Below are positions 44,500-52,968 of a DNA stretch of 64,000 nt, one piece after another. The notes under the pieces are model-generated. The model worked only from the letters and a program-made list of their open reading frames with translations. It searched no databases and had not been told where the DNA came from. The position numbers were made by a program, and so were the translations under genes. This DNA comes from CAYNHF01 sp964397045. Its GTDB lineage: Bacteria > Actinomycetota > Acidimicrobiia > Spongiisociales > UBA5794. The stretch lies in NCBI GenBank assembly GCA_964397045.1, contig CAYNHF010000021.1, positions 1 to 64,000 of the forward strand, in the 5' to 3' direction. Numbering within the stretch: position 1 is the stretch's first letter; every line of letters begins with the position of its first letter.

Positions 44500-44926
44500 C
44501 CTGGACTATCTGTCCTTGCTGGCGAGGATCGACGAGCTGTACGAGGGCGTGGTGATGGAGCCCGGCCAATGGGATGACGCGTCGTTGTCCGACTGGCTCG
44601 ACGGAGCGGCGTTGGGGGGCGACGAGCCTGCGTCCAAGGATCTGGCCCGCGAGCTGAGGCGGTGCGTTCGGTCCGCACAACGCATGCGCGACTTCTGGTC
44701 GCAGGGTGATCAATCACGCCCGGTCGACGCCGGCGACTGGAGAACCCGAGTGGACGTGGCGATGGGAGCGCGCGCGTGGCGGCCGACGCTGGCCATCGCC
44801 CAGCTCGGCCTGCAGGAAACTCCATCTGAGGAGCTCTTTGAGGAGGTGCGCGACCGGTTTCGCGTAGTCAACTCGGAGTACTGGATGGATGGCGTCGAGT
44901 ACTCGGATTGGGTCGGTTCCGTGTGA
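44453..44926 (+). CDS. Hypothetical acidic helical protein
   Basis: About 157 residues if it starts at GTG 44453, overlapping the aminotransferase gene by 47 bases. The clearly protein-like part runs from DLDYLSLLARIDELYEG (about 44502 onwards) to the end: charged, helical and Trp-containing (GQWDDASLSDWLDG, RDFWSQGD, NSEYWMDGVEYSDW). No domain recognised. Starts TTG 44516 and ATG 44555 are also possible; none has a strong ribosome site. Confidence 0.5.
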   Translation: MQPSGSSWLPRPEPIDLDYLSLLARIDELYEGVVMEPGQWDDASLSDWLDGAALGGDEPASKDLARELRRCVRSAQRMRDFWSQGDQSRPVDAGDWRTRVDVAMGARAWRPTLAIAQLGLQETPSEELFEEVRDRFRVVNSEYWMDGVEYSDWVGSV

Positions 44927-44962
44927 TCGGCGCTGTGAGCCGTTGCGGGTACACTCGTTCGC

Positions 44963-45481
44963 ATGCTGCGCACCGTCGGTACCCTTGCTCTGGCGGTTGG
45001 CATCGTTACCGTGCTGGCCGCTTGCTCTGAGGCAGGCTCGGCGAGCCCCACTACCGAACAGACCGCCCTCACGACCCTTCCGCCGGCCACCGAGACGACG
45101 ACTGCAGCCGTGGAATCCTCCACCACGACAACCAGCGTCAGCGTCGTAGCCGGCAGCCTTCCCGCGTACGCGGTGGTGGCACGGGTTGAGAACCCGCAGG
45201 GAGACACCCTCGTGATACTTCTCGATCCGACCTCCTACACGACGCTGACGGACATCGATCTCGAGAACGTCATCCTGGATGTCTACGAACGGTTCCCGCC
45301 GGTGCTCGAGATCCACGTCGTCGACAGTCATGCCGCAGCCGAATTGGTGCTCGACTCCGACGTCGATCCCGAGCTGCTTCCGATTCTCGACGAGCACTAT
45401 CTGGTGCGCCTGGAAGAGGGTCTCCGGGTCGTCTACCTGGGACCGTTCAGCTCCTTCGCAGAGTCGATTCTCGGGTCCTGA
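44963..45481 (+). CDS. Lipoprotein of unknown function
   Basis: 172 residues. The signal peptide MLRTVGTLALAVGIVTVL ends in the lipobox LAAC, then a Thr/Ser/Glu linker typical of secreted proteins in this lineage (residues about 25-60), then a compact domain of about 110 residues with alternating strands (VVARVENPQGDTLVILL). It is probably anchored on the outer face of the membrane. TACACT (44950-44955) lies seven bases before the ATG. Confidence 0.7.
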   Translation: MLRTVGTLALAVGIVTVLAACSEAGSASPTTEQTALTTLPPATETTTAAVESSTTTTSVSVVAGSLPAYAVVARVENPQGDTLVILLDPTSYTTLTDIDLENVILDVYERFPPVLEIHVVDSHAAAELVLDSDVDPELLPILDEHYLVRLEEGLRVVYLGPFSSFAESILGS

Positions 45482-45487
45482 CGCGTT

Positions 45488-46867
45488 TCAGAGCAGCAAG
45501 GTTGCCGTGATCAGAAACGCAGCGAATCCGACGACGTCGGTGAGCATCGTCAGGAAGATGTGTGAGGCCAGCGCCGGGTCCTGCCCGAGTCTTCGCAGCA
45601 CGACCGGGATGCCCGCTCCGGCCAGGCCGGCAACGAAGAAATCCACCATGACGGCGATCGCGATGACCCATCCGATCCTGGCGTCACCGGTGAGCAAGAA
45701 GCCACCGATGCCCGCGAGCACCGAGATGAAGACCCCGTTGATGAGACCGACTGCGAGTTCCCTTCGAACTGCTCGCGTGGCTCGACCGCGTGGGAGATCG
45801 CCCACTGCCATGGACCGAATGACAACCGCGAGGCTCTGCGCCCCGCTGTTCCCAGCGACGAGGGCCACGAGCGGCATGTAGGCGATGAGAATGCTGTTGT
45901 CGCCGATCAGATCCTCGAACTGGGTGATGAGCAGCGCGATGATCAGTCCGACCACGAGGTTCAGGGAGATCCACGGCAGGCGGCGCGACACGGAGACGTG
46001 GACCGGCGTGAAGACGGTTTCTTCCGCGCCGGCGCCAACGGTGAGTGCGATGTCTTCCGTCGCCTCGTCGCGTCCTGCTTCCATCGCCTCGTCGAAGCGA
46101 ACCACGCCGACCAACGTGCCATCGTCGTCGACGACGGGCACCGCGAGCAGGTGGAAGCGTTGCACCAGGTCGGCGACGATTTCGCGATCAGTTTCCGTCG
46201 TGACGGCAACCGGATCATCGACCATTACCGCGTCGATGGGCGTGCCGGGTCGAGCAAAGGTCAGGTCGCGGAACGACACGACGCCGGTCAGGCGGCCGGC
46301 GTCATCGACCACGTACACGTACGACAGGTTCGACCCGAGTTCGTCGTGGAGTCTGCGGAGCGCCTCGATGGCTTCACCGGCAGCCATCGCCGTCGGCAAG
46401 GTTGCGATCTCGGTCGTCATCAAGCCACCTGCGGTGTCCTTGGGGTACTTCAGGAGGCTGAGGACGGCGGCCGCGACGGCGGGAGACAGCCGCTCCAGGA
46501 CCGCCTCACGCTGGTCCTCTTCGAGTGCCTCTAGAAGGTCGGCGGCCTGGTCGGCTTCCATCTCTTCGATGTAGGCAGCGGCAGCCGCGGCATTCATTTC
46601 TTCGACGACGTCGGCTGCGGCTTCCGGACGCATCTCGTTGAGGACCTCGGCACCTTCGTCGAGTTCCAGGTCGGCGAGCAGGTCTGCTGCCCCCTCTTCG
46701 TCGAGGGCTTCGAGGATGTCGGCCGCATCCGGCGGGTTACTCTCGGCCAGTGCCTCCCACTCGGTCTGGTGAGCATCCAGGTACTCCTCCGCCTCTTCGG
46801 GCTTGCGGCGGGCCAGATCGCGCAGGTTGGTGGCGACCGAGGCGGGACTGGGGAGTCGAAATCTCAT
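45488..46867 (-). CDS. mgtE: Magnesium transporter MgtE
   Basis: 459 residues: an N-terminal superhelical domain with repeated (E)xADxLExL segments (about 20-130), paired CBS domains (about 130-255; TGVVSFRDLTFARPGTP and DDDGTLVGVVRFDEA), and a five-helix pore domain to the end with the conserved GNSGAQSLAVVIRSMA. The N and CBS domains sense Mg2+ and gate the pore in the family. TAGGCT lies seven bases before the ATG on the minus strand. I looked for an M-box leader and did not find one. Confidence 0.93.
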   Translation of the reverse strand: MRFRLPSPASVATNLRDLARRKPEEAEEYLDAHQTEWEALAESNPPDAADILEALDEEGAADLLADLELDEGAEVLNEMRPEAAADVVEEMNAAAAAAYIEEMEADQAADLLEALEEDQREAVLERLSPAVAAAVLSLLKYPKDTAGGLMTTEIATLPTAMAAGEAIEALRRLHDELGSNLSYVYVVDDAGRLTGVVSFRDLTFARPGTPIDAVMVDDPVAVTTETDREIVADLVQRFHLLAVPVVDDDGTLVGVVRFDEAMEAGRDEATEDIALTVGAGAEETVFTPVHVSVSRRLPWISLNLVVGLIIALLITQFEDLIGDNSILIAYMPLVALVAGNSGAQSLAVVIRSMAVGDLPRGRATRAVRRELAVGLINGVFISVLAGIGGFLLTGDARIGWVIAIAVMVDFFVAGLAGAGIPVVLRRLGQDPALASHIFLTMLTDVVGFAAFLITATLLL

Positions 46868-47158
46868 GGACAGCAGCCTATCGCCGGCCCGTGGCAGGTT
46901 GTTTGATGCCGGCCGGCCAAAGAGAGGCCCGAGCGCCCGGCTGGCTCGTTGAACCGGCCGGGCGGTCGAGCTACTCGGACTCTCCAGGGGGGACGAGAGA
47001 GTCCGAGGCCCGCGACATGTCGCTGACCACCCGGAACGCTAGGGAGACCGGTTTCGACAGCGAGTCGAAAAACCCGTCGCCACACCGGTCCCCTCCCCAT
47101 CCTTTGCGCCGTACACTCCTTCCCGATCTCGAGGCTCATTAGAACGGGGGGAGGTGAC
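46868..47158. other. Structured intergenic region between mgtE and selD
   Basis: 291 bases between divergent genes. Three strong foldings are visible. An 11-bp stem with one wobble pair joins 46934-46944 to 46954-46964. A perfect 11-bp stem, CTCGGACTCTC/GAGAGTCCGAG, joins 46974-46984 to 46997-47007. A nested structure has TTTCGAC/GTCGAAA at 47052-47070 inside GACCGG/CCGGTC (47046-47051, 47085-47090). I tested the region by eye for a selenocysteine tRNA and could not fit one on either strand. TACACT at 47112-47117 is a possible -10 for selD. Confidence 0.5.
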
Positions 47159-48226
47159 ATGGTGAAACGGCTCACACAGTTCTCCCACGGCGCCGGTTGA
47201 GCATGCAAGCTCAGCGCTGATGAGCTGGCGCAGGTCCTGCGCCGATTGGACAATCAACCCTCGACGATGCACCCCGACCTCCTGATCGGGATGCGCGAAT
47301 CAGACGACGCCGGCGTGTACCGCATCGCCGACGACCTGGCCCTAGTCCAAACCGTCGACTTCTTCACTCCCATCGTGGACGAGCCCCGCGATTGGGGACG
47401 TATAGTCGCGGCCAACGCCCTGTCAGACGTGTACGCAATGGGCGGCCGCCCACTCACCGCTCTCCAGGTGGTGGGATGGCCGCGCGATTCTCTCCCACTC
47501 GACATGCTCGGCGAGGTACTCGAAGGCGCCGCCTCGATACTCGAGGCCGCGGCGTGCACGCTTGTTGGAGGTCACACCATCGATGATCCCGAGCCAAAGT
47601 TCGGGATGGCGGTCACCGGCCTGATCCATCCGGACGACATCATCAGCAACGAGGCGATTCGGCCTGGAGATGCTCTCGTGCTCACCAAACCGATCGGCAC
47701 CGGGCTCATTACGACCGCGATCAAGCGGGGGCAGGCTTCACCCGCCGAACGAGACGCCGCGGTCGCCTCCATGGCGGCGCTCAACGTCGGGGCGGCCGAT
47801 GCGATGCGGCGGGTCGGAGCGAAGGCGGCCACCGACGTCACCGGATTCGGTTTGCTCGGGCACCTGGGTGAGATGCTTCGCGCCGGTGGTTGCAGCGCAG
47901 AGTTGGACCTCGCGGCTATCCCCATCCTGCCGGGTGCCCGCAACTATGCGGCTGCCGATGTGGTGCCCGGCGGAACCAGGCGCAATCTGGCTGCTGCATC
48001 GCGATTCACCGTCTTCGGCGACGCCGAAGATGCCGATCAGATTCTGCTGGCAGACGCCCAGACAAGTGGAGGCCTCCTTATCGCAGTCGAGGCGCCGCTC
48101 GAAGCTGCCCTGCTGCAGGCCCTGGAAGAGGAGGAAGTGATGGCGGTACCTGTGGGGCGGGTGACCGAGCGGTCGTTCGAAGACGGCCCCAGTGGTCGCA
48201 TCCTGGTGATTCCCGGTCATGGGTGA
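47159..48226 (+). CDS. selD: Selenide, water dikinase (selenophosphate synthase), selenoprotein with in-frame UGA
   Basis: SelD makes selenophosphate from selenide and ATP for Sec-tRNA or selenouridine synthesis. Reading from ATG 47159 (GGGGGGAGG upstream) gives LTQFSHGAG, then TGA (47198-47200) at codon 14, then ACKLSADEL. That matches the SelD active-site loop SHGAG-C/U-xCK, where position 14 is Cys or Sec and the following Lys (K17) is essential. The frame continues open to 48226, 355 codons including Sec. Downstream motifs include VQTVDFFTPIVDEP, ANALSDVYAMGG, TLVGGHTI and TSGGLLIAVE. A shorter start at TTG 47246 would lose the catalytic loop. The ferredoxin gene overlaps the 3' end by eight bases. 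Confidence 0.95.
47201..47243 (+). promoter_or_regulatory. Bacterial SECIS-like hairpin for UGA recoding in selD
   Basis: GGCGCA (47227-47232) and TGCGCC (47238-47243) form a stem whose loop GGTCC (47233-47237) carries the GGUC apical motif of the E. coli fdhF SECIS. The loop starts 32 bases after the TGA, within the spacing accepted for bacterial SECIS elements as I recall it. It would recruit SelB. Confidence 0.7.
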
Positions 48227-48650
48227 CGTTGGACCCGACCGTCTCGACGCCATCGCGGACGCGCTGAGCATCGGGCGACTGCGTCACCATGTCATATTGT
48301 GCGCAGAGCAGTCGACGCCACGCTGCAGCGGCTACGAGGAGAGTGCCGCGGTGTGGCGACACCTGAAAGCGAGGCTCAAGGAGTTGGGTCTGGCTTCGGC
48401 GCCTCCGACTTGGCGCGGGAGTGACATGAGCGACGCTCCGCCCCCGCACGAAACCGGGCGCGGCGAGGTGCTCCGCACCAAGGCCGACTGTCTGCGGGTC
48501 TGTGAGCAGGGACCGATCTGCGTCGTGTATCCCGAGGGGGTGTGGTACCACTCGGTCACCCTGGAAGTGATGGAACGGATCATCGTTGAACACCTCGTTG
48601 CAGGGGCACCTGTGGAGGAGAATCGGTTCGCATTGGACGATCTCGAGTAA
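48219..48650 (+). CDS. Thioredoxin-like [2Fe-2S] ferredoxin
   Basis: 143 residues. Cys residues at 28, 36, 91, 95 and 101 fit the thioredoxin-like ferredoxin pattern: HHVILCAEQSTPRCSG near the start and ADCLRVCEQGPICVVYPEGVWY later. The VVYPEGVWY end is typical of this group. The ATG lies eight bases inside selD, so the two are translationally linked, which suggests electron supply or redox sensing for selenium metabolism; that link is inference. The ribosome site is weak. Confidence 0.82.
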   Translation: MGDVGPDRLDAIADALSIGRLRHHVILCAEQSTPRCSGYEESAAVWRHLKARLKELGLASAPPTWRGSDMSDAPPPHETGRGEVLRTKADCLRVCEQGPICVVYPEGVWYHSVTLEVMERIIVEHLVAGAPVEENRFALDDLE

Positions 48651-48694
48651 CCCCCCCGGTTCTCCATTCACAGAACGCACCTAGGCTTTGGGCC

Positions 48695-49618
48695 ATGAGA
48701 TTGCTTCGTCGCCTGGCAGCAGCCGCGCTCGGCTCATGGCTGACGTGGCGCCTCTTCGGGCCCGAGATGATTCCGCGGTTCCTCCCCCCGCAGCAACGGC
48801 CGATCCGGGTGCCCGGCCGGACCATTTTCGTAGGTGAGCACGAACTGTTCGTCAGGGAGATCGGTCCCGAGGAGGCTCCGCCCCTGGTGCTGGTCCACGG
48901 GTGGTCGTTCGATGGGGAGATGGCCTTCTATCGGCTCATTCCCGAGCTGGTCGATCATTTCCGGGTGATCGTCCCTGATCACCGAAACCATGGAAAGTCA
49001 GACTGGATCCGGGGCCACTACGAGGTAGCAGATCTCGCAGATGAACTCGCTGGGATCCTCGACGCGGTCGGCTGTGAGCGCGCCACCGTTGTCGGCTATT
49101 CGCTCGGCGGGATGGTGGCGCAGGAACTGGCCCGCCGCCACCCCCGTCACGTCAAGCGCCTCATGCTCATCGCCACGGCAGCGCGCCCAGTAGCAGAGCA
49201 CCGCTGGACGGCACGGATTGGCATGGTGTTGGCTCGGGCCGTGGCACGAGTCAGCGTCCGCGAGATGACGGCGGTCTCTCTCGGAATCCTGCGCCGGGCG
49301 ACTGCGCTCGATCCGCACCATGAGCGCTGGCTGTGGCAATCGCTGTTGCGGCGAGATCCCACCCTGTACTTCGAGGCAGGTGCCGCGGTGTGGCGGTTCG
49401 ACTCGACGAAATGGGTCGGGCGGCTGGACGTGCCGACTTGCGTTGTCATCACGACTGAAGATCAGTTGATGCCGGTGGCGGCGCAGTATGAGCTGGCAGG
49501 GAGGCTACCTGCAGCGGAAGTGGTCGAGCTGGTCGGAGCACGTCACGAAGCGGTCTACGACCGCGCAGACGAGATCGTCAAAGAGATTGTTGCGTTTGCC
49601 GCGGCGGAAGCCGAGTGA
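48695..49618 (+). CDS. Alpha/beta hydrolase
   Basis: 307 residues with an N-terminal hydrophobic anchor (RLLRRLAAAALGSWLTWRLF). Hydrolase motifs: VLVHGWSFDG (oxyanion region), DHRNHGKSD, nucleophile elbow GYSLGG, acid around ITTEDQLMP and His in GARHEAVYD. It looks like an intact membrane-tethered esterase or lipase; substrate unknown. TAGGCT (48682-48687) lies seven bases before the ATG. The stop is adjacent to ctaA. Confidence 0.82.
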   Translation: MRLLRRLAAAALGSWLTWRLFGPEMIPRFLPPQQRPIRVPGRTIFVGEHELFVREIGPEEAPPLVLVHGWSFDGEMAFYRLIPELVDHFRVIVPDHRNHGKSDWIRGHYEVADLADELAGILDAVGCERATVVGYSLGGMVAQELARRHPRHVKRLMLIATAARPVAEHRWTARIGMVLARAVARVSVREMTAVSLGILRRATALDPHHERWLWQSLLRRDPTLYFEAGAAVWRFDSTKWVGRLDVPTCVVITTEDQLMPVAAQYELAGRLPAAEVVELVGARHEAVYDRADEIVKEIVAFAAAEAE

Positions 49619-49644
49619 TGGCCGGCGCCGGGTACCCTTCTGCA

Positions 49645-50607
49645 GTGTCTTCCGGCTCCTCTGCTTCTGACCCCTCGCTCGCCCAACGCCGATTTCTCTG
49701 GCTGGTGTGGGTGGTCCTCGCGTTCACTGTGGTGGTGATCGTCAGCGGTGATGTCGTGCAGGCGACTTCGTCGGGGGCCGGCTGCGGTGAGAGCTGGCCG
49801 CGGTGCGATGGGGCGCTGCTCCCCGGTCTCAATGACCAGGCAACGGTGGTGGAGTTCGTTCATCGGATGCTCACCACTGCGCTCAGTATCGGTTTCGTGG
49901 TGATGCTGGTCGCCGCCTGGCGTTTGTACGGAACCTCACACCGGGTGTTCAAGGCGAGTGCGTGGGCCTCGGTGTTTCTGGTGCTCGAGATCCTGATCGG
50001 CGCCGCGCTCGTGTTGTTCGGCTGGGTGGAGGACGATGCCTCGGTGGGTCGCGTTGTCGCGGACGCGGCCCACGTTGTGAACACGTTCCTCATGGTTGCG
50101 GCGCTGACGCTGACTGCCTTCTTTGCGGGCGGGGGCCGCTCATTGCCCCGCGACGACCCGAGACGAGGGCGCTTGCTCGGGGGTGCGACCATCATCGTCA
50201 TCGTTGCCATAACCGGAACGATCAACTCACTTGCGGATACGCTCGCCGTGACAGAGTCGGTGGACCTGGATACCACGCCTGTCGCCGGGCTGCTGGTGGC
50301 GGTACGAGGCGTGCACCCGTTCTTCGCGATCCTGGGCGGCTTGGCTGTATTCGCGATCGTGAGATCGCTGACCAGCGGCGCTGCGCGGGTGGTCCTGCTG
50401 AGCCGGGCCGTCCAGGTCATAATCGTCGCTCAGTTTGTGGTCGGCATTTCCAACATTGCGCTCCTGACCCCGATGGAGACACAGGTGGCGCACCTGCTGC
50501 TGGCAGATGCGCTCTGGATCGTCTATATCCTGTTTGCTGCGACCCTGCTGACCACGGCGGAGACCGGCGTCGGTTCTGTTCAGCCTCGAGAACGCGCAGA
50601 CCGATGA
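49645..50607 (+). CDS. ctaA: Heme A synthase
   Basis: CtaA/Cox15 oxidises heme O to heme A for aa3-type oxidases. About 320 residues in seven or eight helices. Conserved His residues are seen in VVEFVHRML, DAAHVVNTF, RGVHPFFA and VAHLLLADA, arranged as in the two pseudo-symmetric four-helix bundles. The extracytoplasmic loop CGESWPRCDG carries the Cys pair. GTG 49645 is chosen because TACCCT (49633-49638) ends exactly six bases upstream; in-frame GTG 49615 and ATG 49618 overlap the hydrolase stop and would add nine or ten residues. ctaB overlaps the end. Confidence 0.9.
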   Translation: MSSGSSASDPSLAQRRFLWLVWVVLAFTVVVIVSGDVVQATSSGAGCGESWPRCDGALLPGLNDQATVVEFVHRMLTTALSIGFVVMLVAAWRLYGTSHRVFKASAWASVFLVLEILIGAALVLFGWVEDDASVGRVVADAAHVVNTFLMVAALTLTAFFAGGGRSLPRDDPRRGRLLGGATIIVIVAITGTINSLADTLAVTESVDLDTTPVAGLLVAVRGVHPFFAILGGLAVFAIVRSLTSGAARVVLLSRAVQVIIVAQFVVGISNIALLTPMETQVAHLLLADALWIVYILFAATLLTTAETGVGSVQPRERADR

Positions 50608-51512
50608 GCGCTCCCGACGTTCGCATCACCGACCCACACGATGCTTCGGGTGGCGGTTGGAAGCTCGTGAAGACATATGTGGAACTCACCAAGCCGCGCA
50701 TCATCGAGCTGCTTCTGATCACCACGGTTCCCGCCATGATCGTTGCAGCAGCCGGATGGCCTGGACTGTGGCTGGTGGTCGCCACGCTCCTCGGAGGCAC
50801 CCTCTCTGCCGGCGGAGCGAACACTATCAACAGCGTTGTGGATCGCGACATCGACCGCATCATGCGCCGCACGCGGCGCCGTCCGCTGCCGACGGCACGG
50901 GTCGAGACGCAGCCCGCGCTGCTGTTTGGGATCGCGCTGGGTGTCGCCGGGTTCGGCTGGCTCTGGCTCACTACGAACCTGCTCGCAGCCGTGCTCTCGA
51001 CACTCGGCCTGATCTTCTACGTGGTGGTCTACTCCCTGTGGCTCAAGCGTTCTTCTCCGCAGAACATCGTCATTGGAGGTGCCGCAGGCGCGGTGCCCGT
51101 GTTGGTGGGTTGGGCGGCGGTGACCGGGACGCTGGCATTGCCGGCCTGGGTGTTGTTCGCCATCGTGTTCTTCTGGACGCCGCCCCACTTCTGGGCACTC
51201 TCGCTGCGCTACCGGGACGACTACGCGGCGGCCGGCGTGCCGATGCTGCCTGTTGTGGCGGGCACCGAGAGAACGATCGAGCACATTGTCACCTACACGT
51301 ACGTGATGGTCGGAGTATCGCTGCTCCTCTACCCGACCGGGGCGGTCGGCCTTCTCTATCTGGCGGCTGCGACGGCCCTCGGAGCCTGGATGATTGCTCG
51401 TGCCAGGCGGCTCCGGCGGTTCCCTGGTGAGGTCATGAGGTTCTTCGCCTACTCAAACGCGTACCTGGCCGCGCTCTTCGTGGCGATGGCCGTGGATGTC
51501 CTGGTCACCTGA
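50604..51512 (+). CDS. ctaB: Protoheme IX farnesyltransferase (heme O synthase)
   Basis: A UbiA-family prenyltransferase adding farnesyl to heme B, 302 residues and about nine helices. The prenyl-diphosphate motif is NTINSVVDRDIDRIMRRT and the second Asp motif YRDDYAAAGVPMLPVV; WTPPHFWALSL is diagnostic for CtaB/Cox10. The ATG overlaps the ctaA stop (ATGA). Together with ctaA this supplies heme A, which implies aerobic respiration. Confidence 0.96.
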   Translation: MSAPDVRITDPHDASGGGWKLVKTYVELTKPRIIELLLITTVPAMIVAAAGWPGLWLVVATLLGGTLSAGGANTINSVVDRDIDRIMRRTRRRPLPTARVETQPALLFGIALGVAGFGWLWLTTNLLAAVLSTLGLIFYVVVYSLWLKRSSPQNIVIGGAAGAVPVLVGWAAVTGTLALPAWVLFAIVFFWTPPHFWALSLRYRDDYAAAGVPMLPVVAGTERTIEHIVTYTYVMVGVSLLLYPTGAVGLLYLAAATALGAWMIARARRLRRFPGEVMRFFAYSNAYLAALFVAMAVDVLVT

Positions 51513-51551
51513 TCCGGTAGGACCTGTGCGGCCACTCGGTAGGCTCGTCCC

Positions 51552-51749
51552 ATGACCGCAGCCGAGACCGTCATTCTGGTTTTGGGAAGTGTGCTCGTCG
51601 TCGCCGGTTTGGCGGTGATAGTCACTCGTGAGACAACATCCGAGCCGTGGCGCAGCATCGAGCCACGCTTCCGTCAGCTGATTGAGGTTCTCTTGCCGGT
51701 GCTCGGTGCCGCGCTGTTGCTGGGCGCACTGTGGGCCGGGGTTGGGTGA
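51552..51749 (+). CDS. Small two-helix membrane protein
   Basis: 65 residues: helix 1 TVILVLGSVLVVAGLAVIV, a polar loop containing EPWRSIEPRFRQL, and helix 2 LLPVLGAALLLGALWAG. No family recognised. TAGGCT (51540-51545) ends exactly six bases before the ATG, which supports a real, leaderless gene. It follows the heme genes in the same direction. Confidence 0.65.
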   Translation: MTAAETVILVLGSVLVVAGLAVIVTRETTSEPWRSIEPRFRQLIEVLLPVLGAALLLGALWAGVG

Positions 51750-51758
51750 GTCGCGGAC

Positions 51759-52817
51759 GTGCACGCAAGCGACACCGCGCCGATTCGCCCGGAAGAGCGA
51801 TTCGACGAGGAAGCCGTGGCCACGTATCTGCGTGATCATCTGCCCGAACGCGTGGGTCGAGATGGCGACATCGCCTTCGACCAATTTCCGGGCGGTGCAG
51901 CCAATCTGACCTACCGGGCGATCACGGAAGGAGGCGAGTACGTGCTGCGGCGAGCACCACTCGGTGAAGTGGCAGCCGGGGCCCACGACATGACCCGGGA
52001 GTTTCAGGTCCTTTCCCAACTCTGGCGGGCCTTTCCCAAGGCTCCACGTGCCTACCACCTGTGCGAGGACGGGTCGGTGATGGGCAAACCCTTCCTCGTC
52101 ATGGAGCGTAGGCACGGTTGGGTTATCCGCAGCGAGTGGCCTCGAGCCTGGGCTTCGGACGATGCGGCGATTCGGAACGTGCTCGCCACTGATCTGGTGA
52201 CCACGTTGGGTGAACTGCATCTCGTTGACCCTGACACGGTTGACCTGGGTCGACTGGGTCGACCGGACGGCTTTGTCGCCAGACAGGTGGCGGGCTGGCG
52301 AGCACGGTGGGAAGCGGCACAGACCAGGCATGTCGACGACCTCGACGCGGTCTCCGGAATGCTCGAGACCTCCCTGCCCGAACCGCAGGCCGCAGCGTTG
52401 CTCCACAACGACTACAAGCTGGACAACACGATGGTGGGCGGCGGGGGAGAAGTTGTCGCGGTATTCGACTGGGACATGGCCACTCTGGGTGACCCTCTTG
52501 TCGACTTTGGCACCCTGTTGGCGTACTGGCCGGATCCGGACAGTCCCTCGTACCCGGTCTTCGGCGAGCGGGCGGTAGCGCTGGCTCCGTACCTCTCGAA
52601 ATCGGACGCGCGGCGCATCTATGCCCGGGTAACGGGGTTCGATGTCTCGGGCATCGAGTTCTACGAAGGGCTCGCGTTGTACCGCATTGCGGTGATCATC
52701 GAGCAGATCTATGCCAGGTATGCGGCCGGTCAGACCACAGATGAACGCTTCGCCCGTTTCGAACCGGTGGCTCCCCTGCTCGGGGCTGCCGCCCGCAGGA
52801 CGCTCGAGACCCGCTGA
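51759..52817 (+). CDS. APH/ACAD10-like phosphotransferase
   Basis: 352 residues of the aminoglycoside-phosphotransferase-like kinase fold. FDQFPGGAANLTYRAITEG is the nucleotide-loop region, LLHNDYKLDNTMV the catalytic loop (HxDxxxxN) and VFDWDMATLGDPLVDFG the metal DxD-like motif. These actinobacterial proteins are often near acyl-CoA dehydrogenases and are suspected to phosphorylate hydroxyacyl-CoA (as ACAD10/11), not antibiotics. No resistance role is implied. GTG 51759 begins nine bases after the small membrane gene. Confidence 0.82.
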   Translation: MHASDTAPIRPEERFDEEAVATYLRDHLPERVGRDGDIAFDQFPGGAANLTYRAITEGGEYVLRRAPLGEVAAGAHDMTREFQVLSQLWRAFPKAPRAYHLCEDGSVMGKPFLVMERRHGWVIRSEWPRAWASDDAAIRNVLATDLVTTLGELHLVDPDTVDLGRLGRPDGFVARQVAGWRARWEAAQTRHVDDLDAVSGMLETSLPEPQAAALLHNDYKLDNTMVGGGGEVVAVFDWDMATLGDPLVDFGTLLAYWPDPDSPSYPVFGERAVALAPYLSKSDARRIYARVTGFDVSGIEFYEGLALYRIAVIIEQIYARYAAGQTTDERFARFEPVAPLLGAAARRTLETR

Positions 52818-52896
52818 CCGGCAATGCGCCTTCCGAGGTCCGGGGGCCGCTTCCGCCCGGTTGCCAAGGGGGGGGTCCGGGGGTACATTGGCCTCG

Positions 52897-52968
52897 ATGA
52901 CGACGTGCCACCGCTTCTTTGCGTATCTCTTTACCGGGTCACTGGCCCGGGCAGAGACGACGCGCTGA
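52897..52968 (+). CDS. Phe/Tyr-rich leader peptide
   Basis: 23 codons starting MTTCHRFFAYLFTG: Phe at 7, 8 and 12 and Tyr at 10. It ends 88 bases before the DAHPS-like/chorismate mutase gene. TACATT (52884-52889) lies seven bases before the ATG, giving a nearly leaderless leader transcript. This is the arrangement of an aromatic amino-acid attenuator, in which ribosome stalling at Phe/Tyr codons reports charged tRNA shortage. Confidence 0.75.
   Translation: MTTCHRFFAYLFTGSLARAETTR

Noticed and set aside
46868..47158. Selenocysteine tRNA (selC) next to selD
   Set aside because: Expected by context, but no 8-bp acceptor, TCA anticodon loop and TTCRA-type T-loop could be combined on either strand.
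46868..47158. M-box magnesium riboswitch for mgtE
   Set aside because: None of the conserved M-box core strings I know were found on the minus strand, although the region is structured.
47246..48226. selD starting at TTG 47246 without the N-terminal loop
   Set aside because: It would remove the catalytic Cys/Sec and Lys; the strong ribosome site at 47150-47156 and the matching N-terminal loop support recoding.
51759..52817. Aminoglycoside resistance kinase
   Set aside because: It is in the APH superfamily but resembles ACAD10-like metabolic kinases, with no mobile or resistance context.
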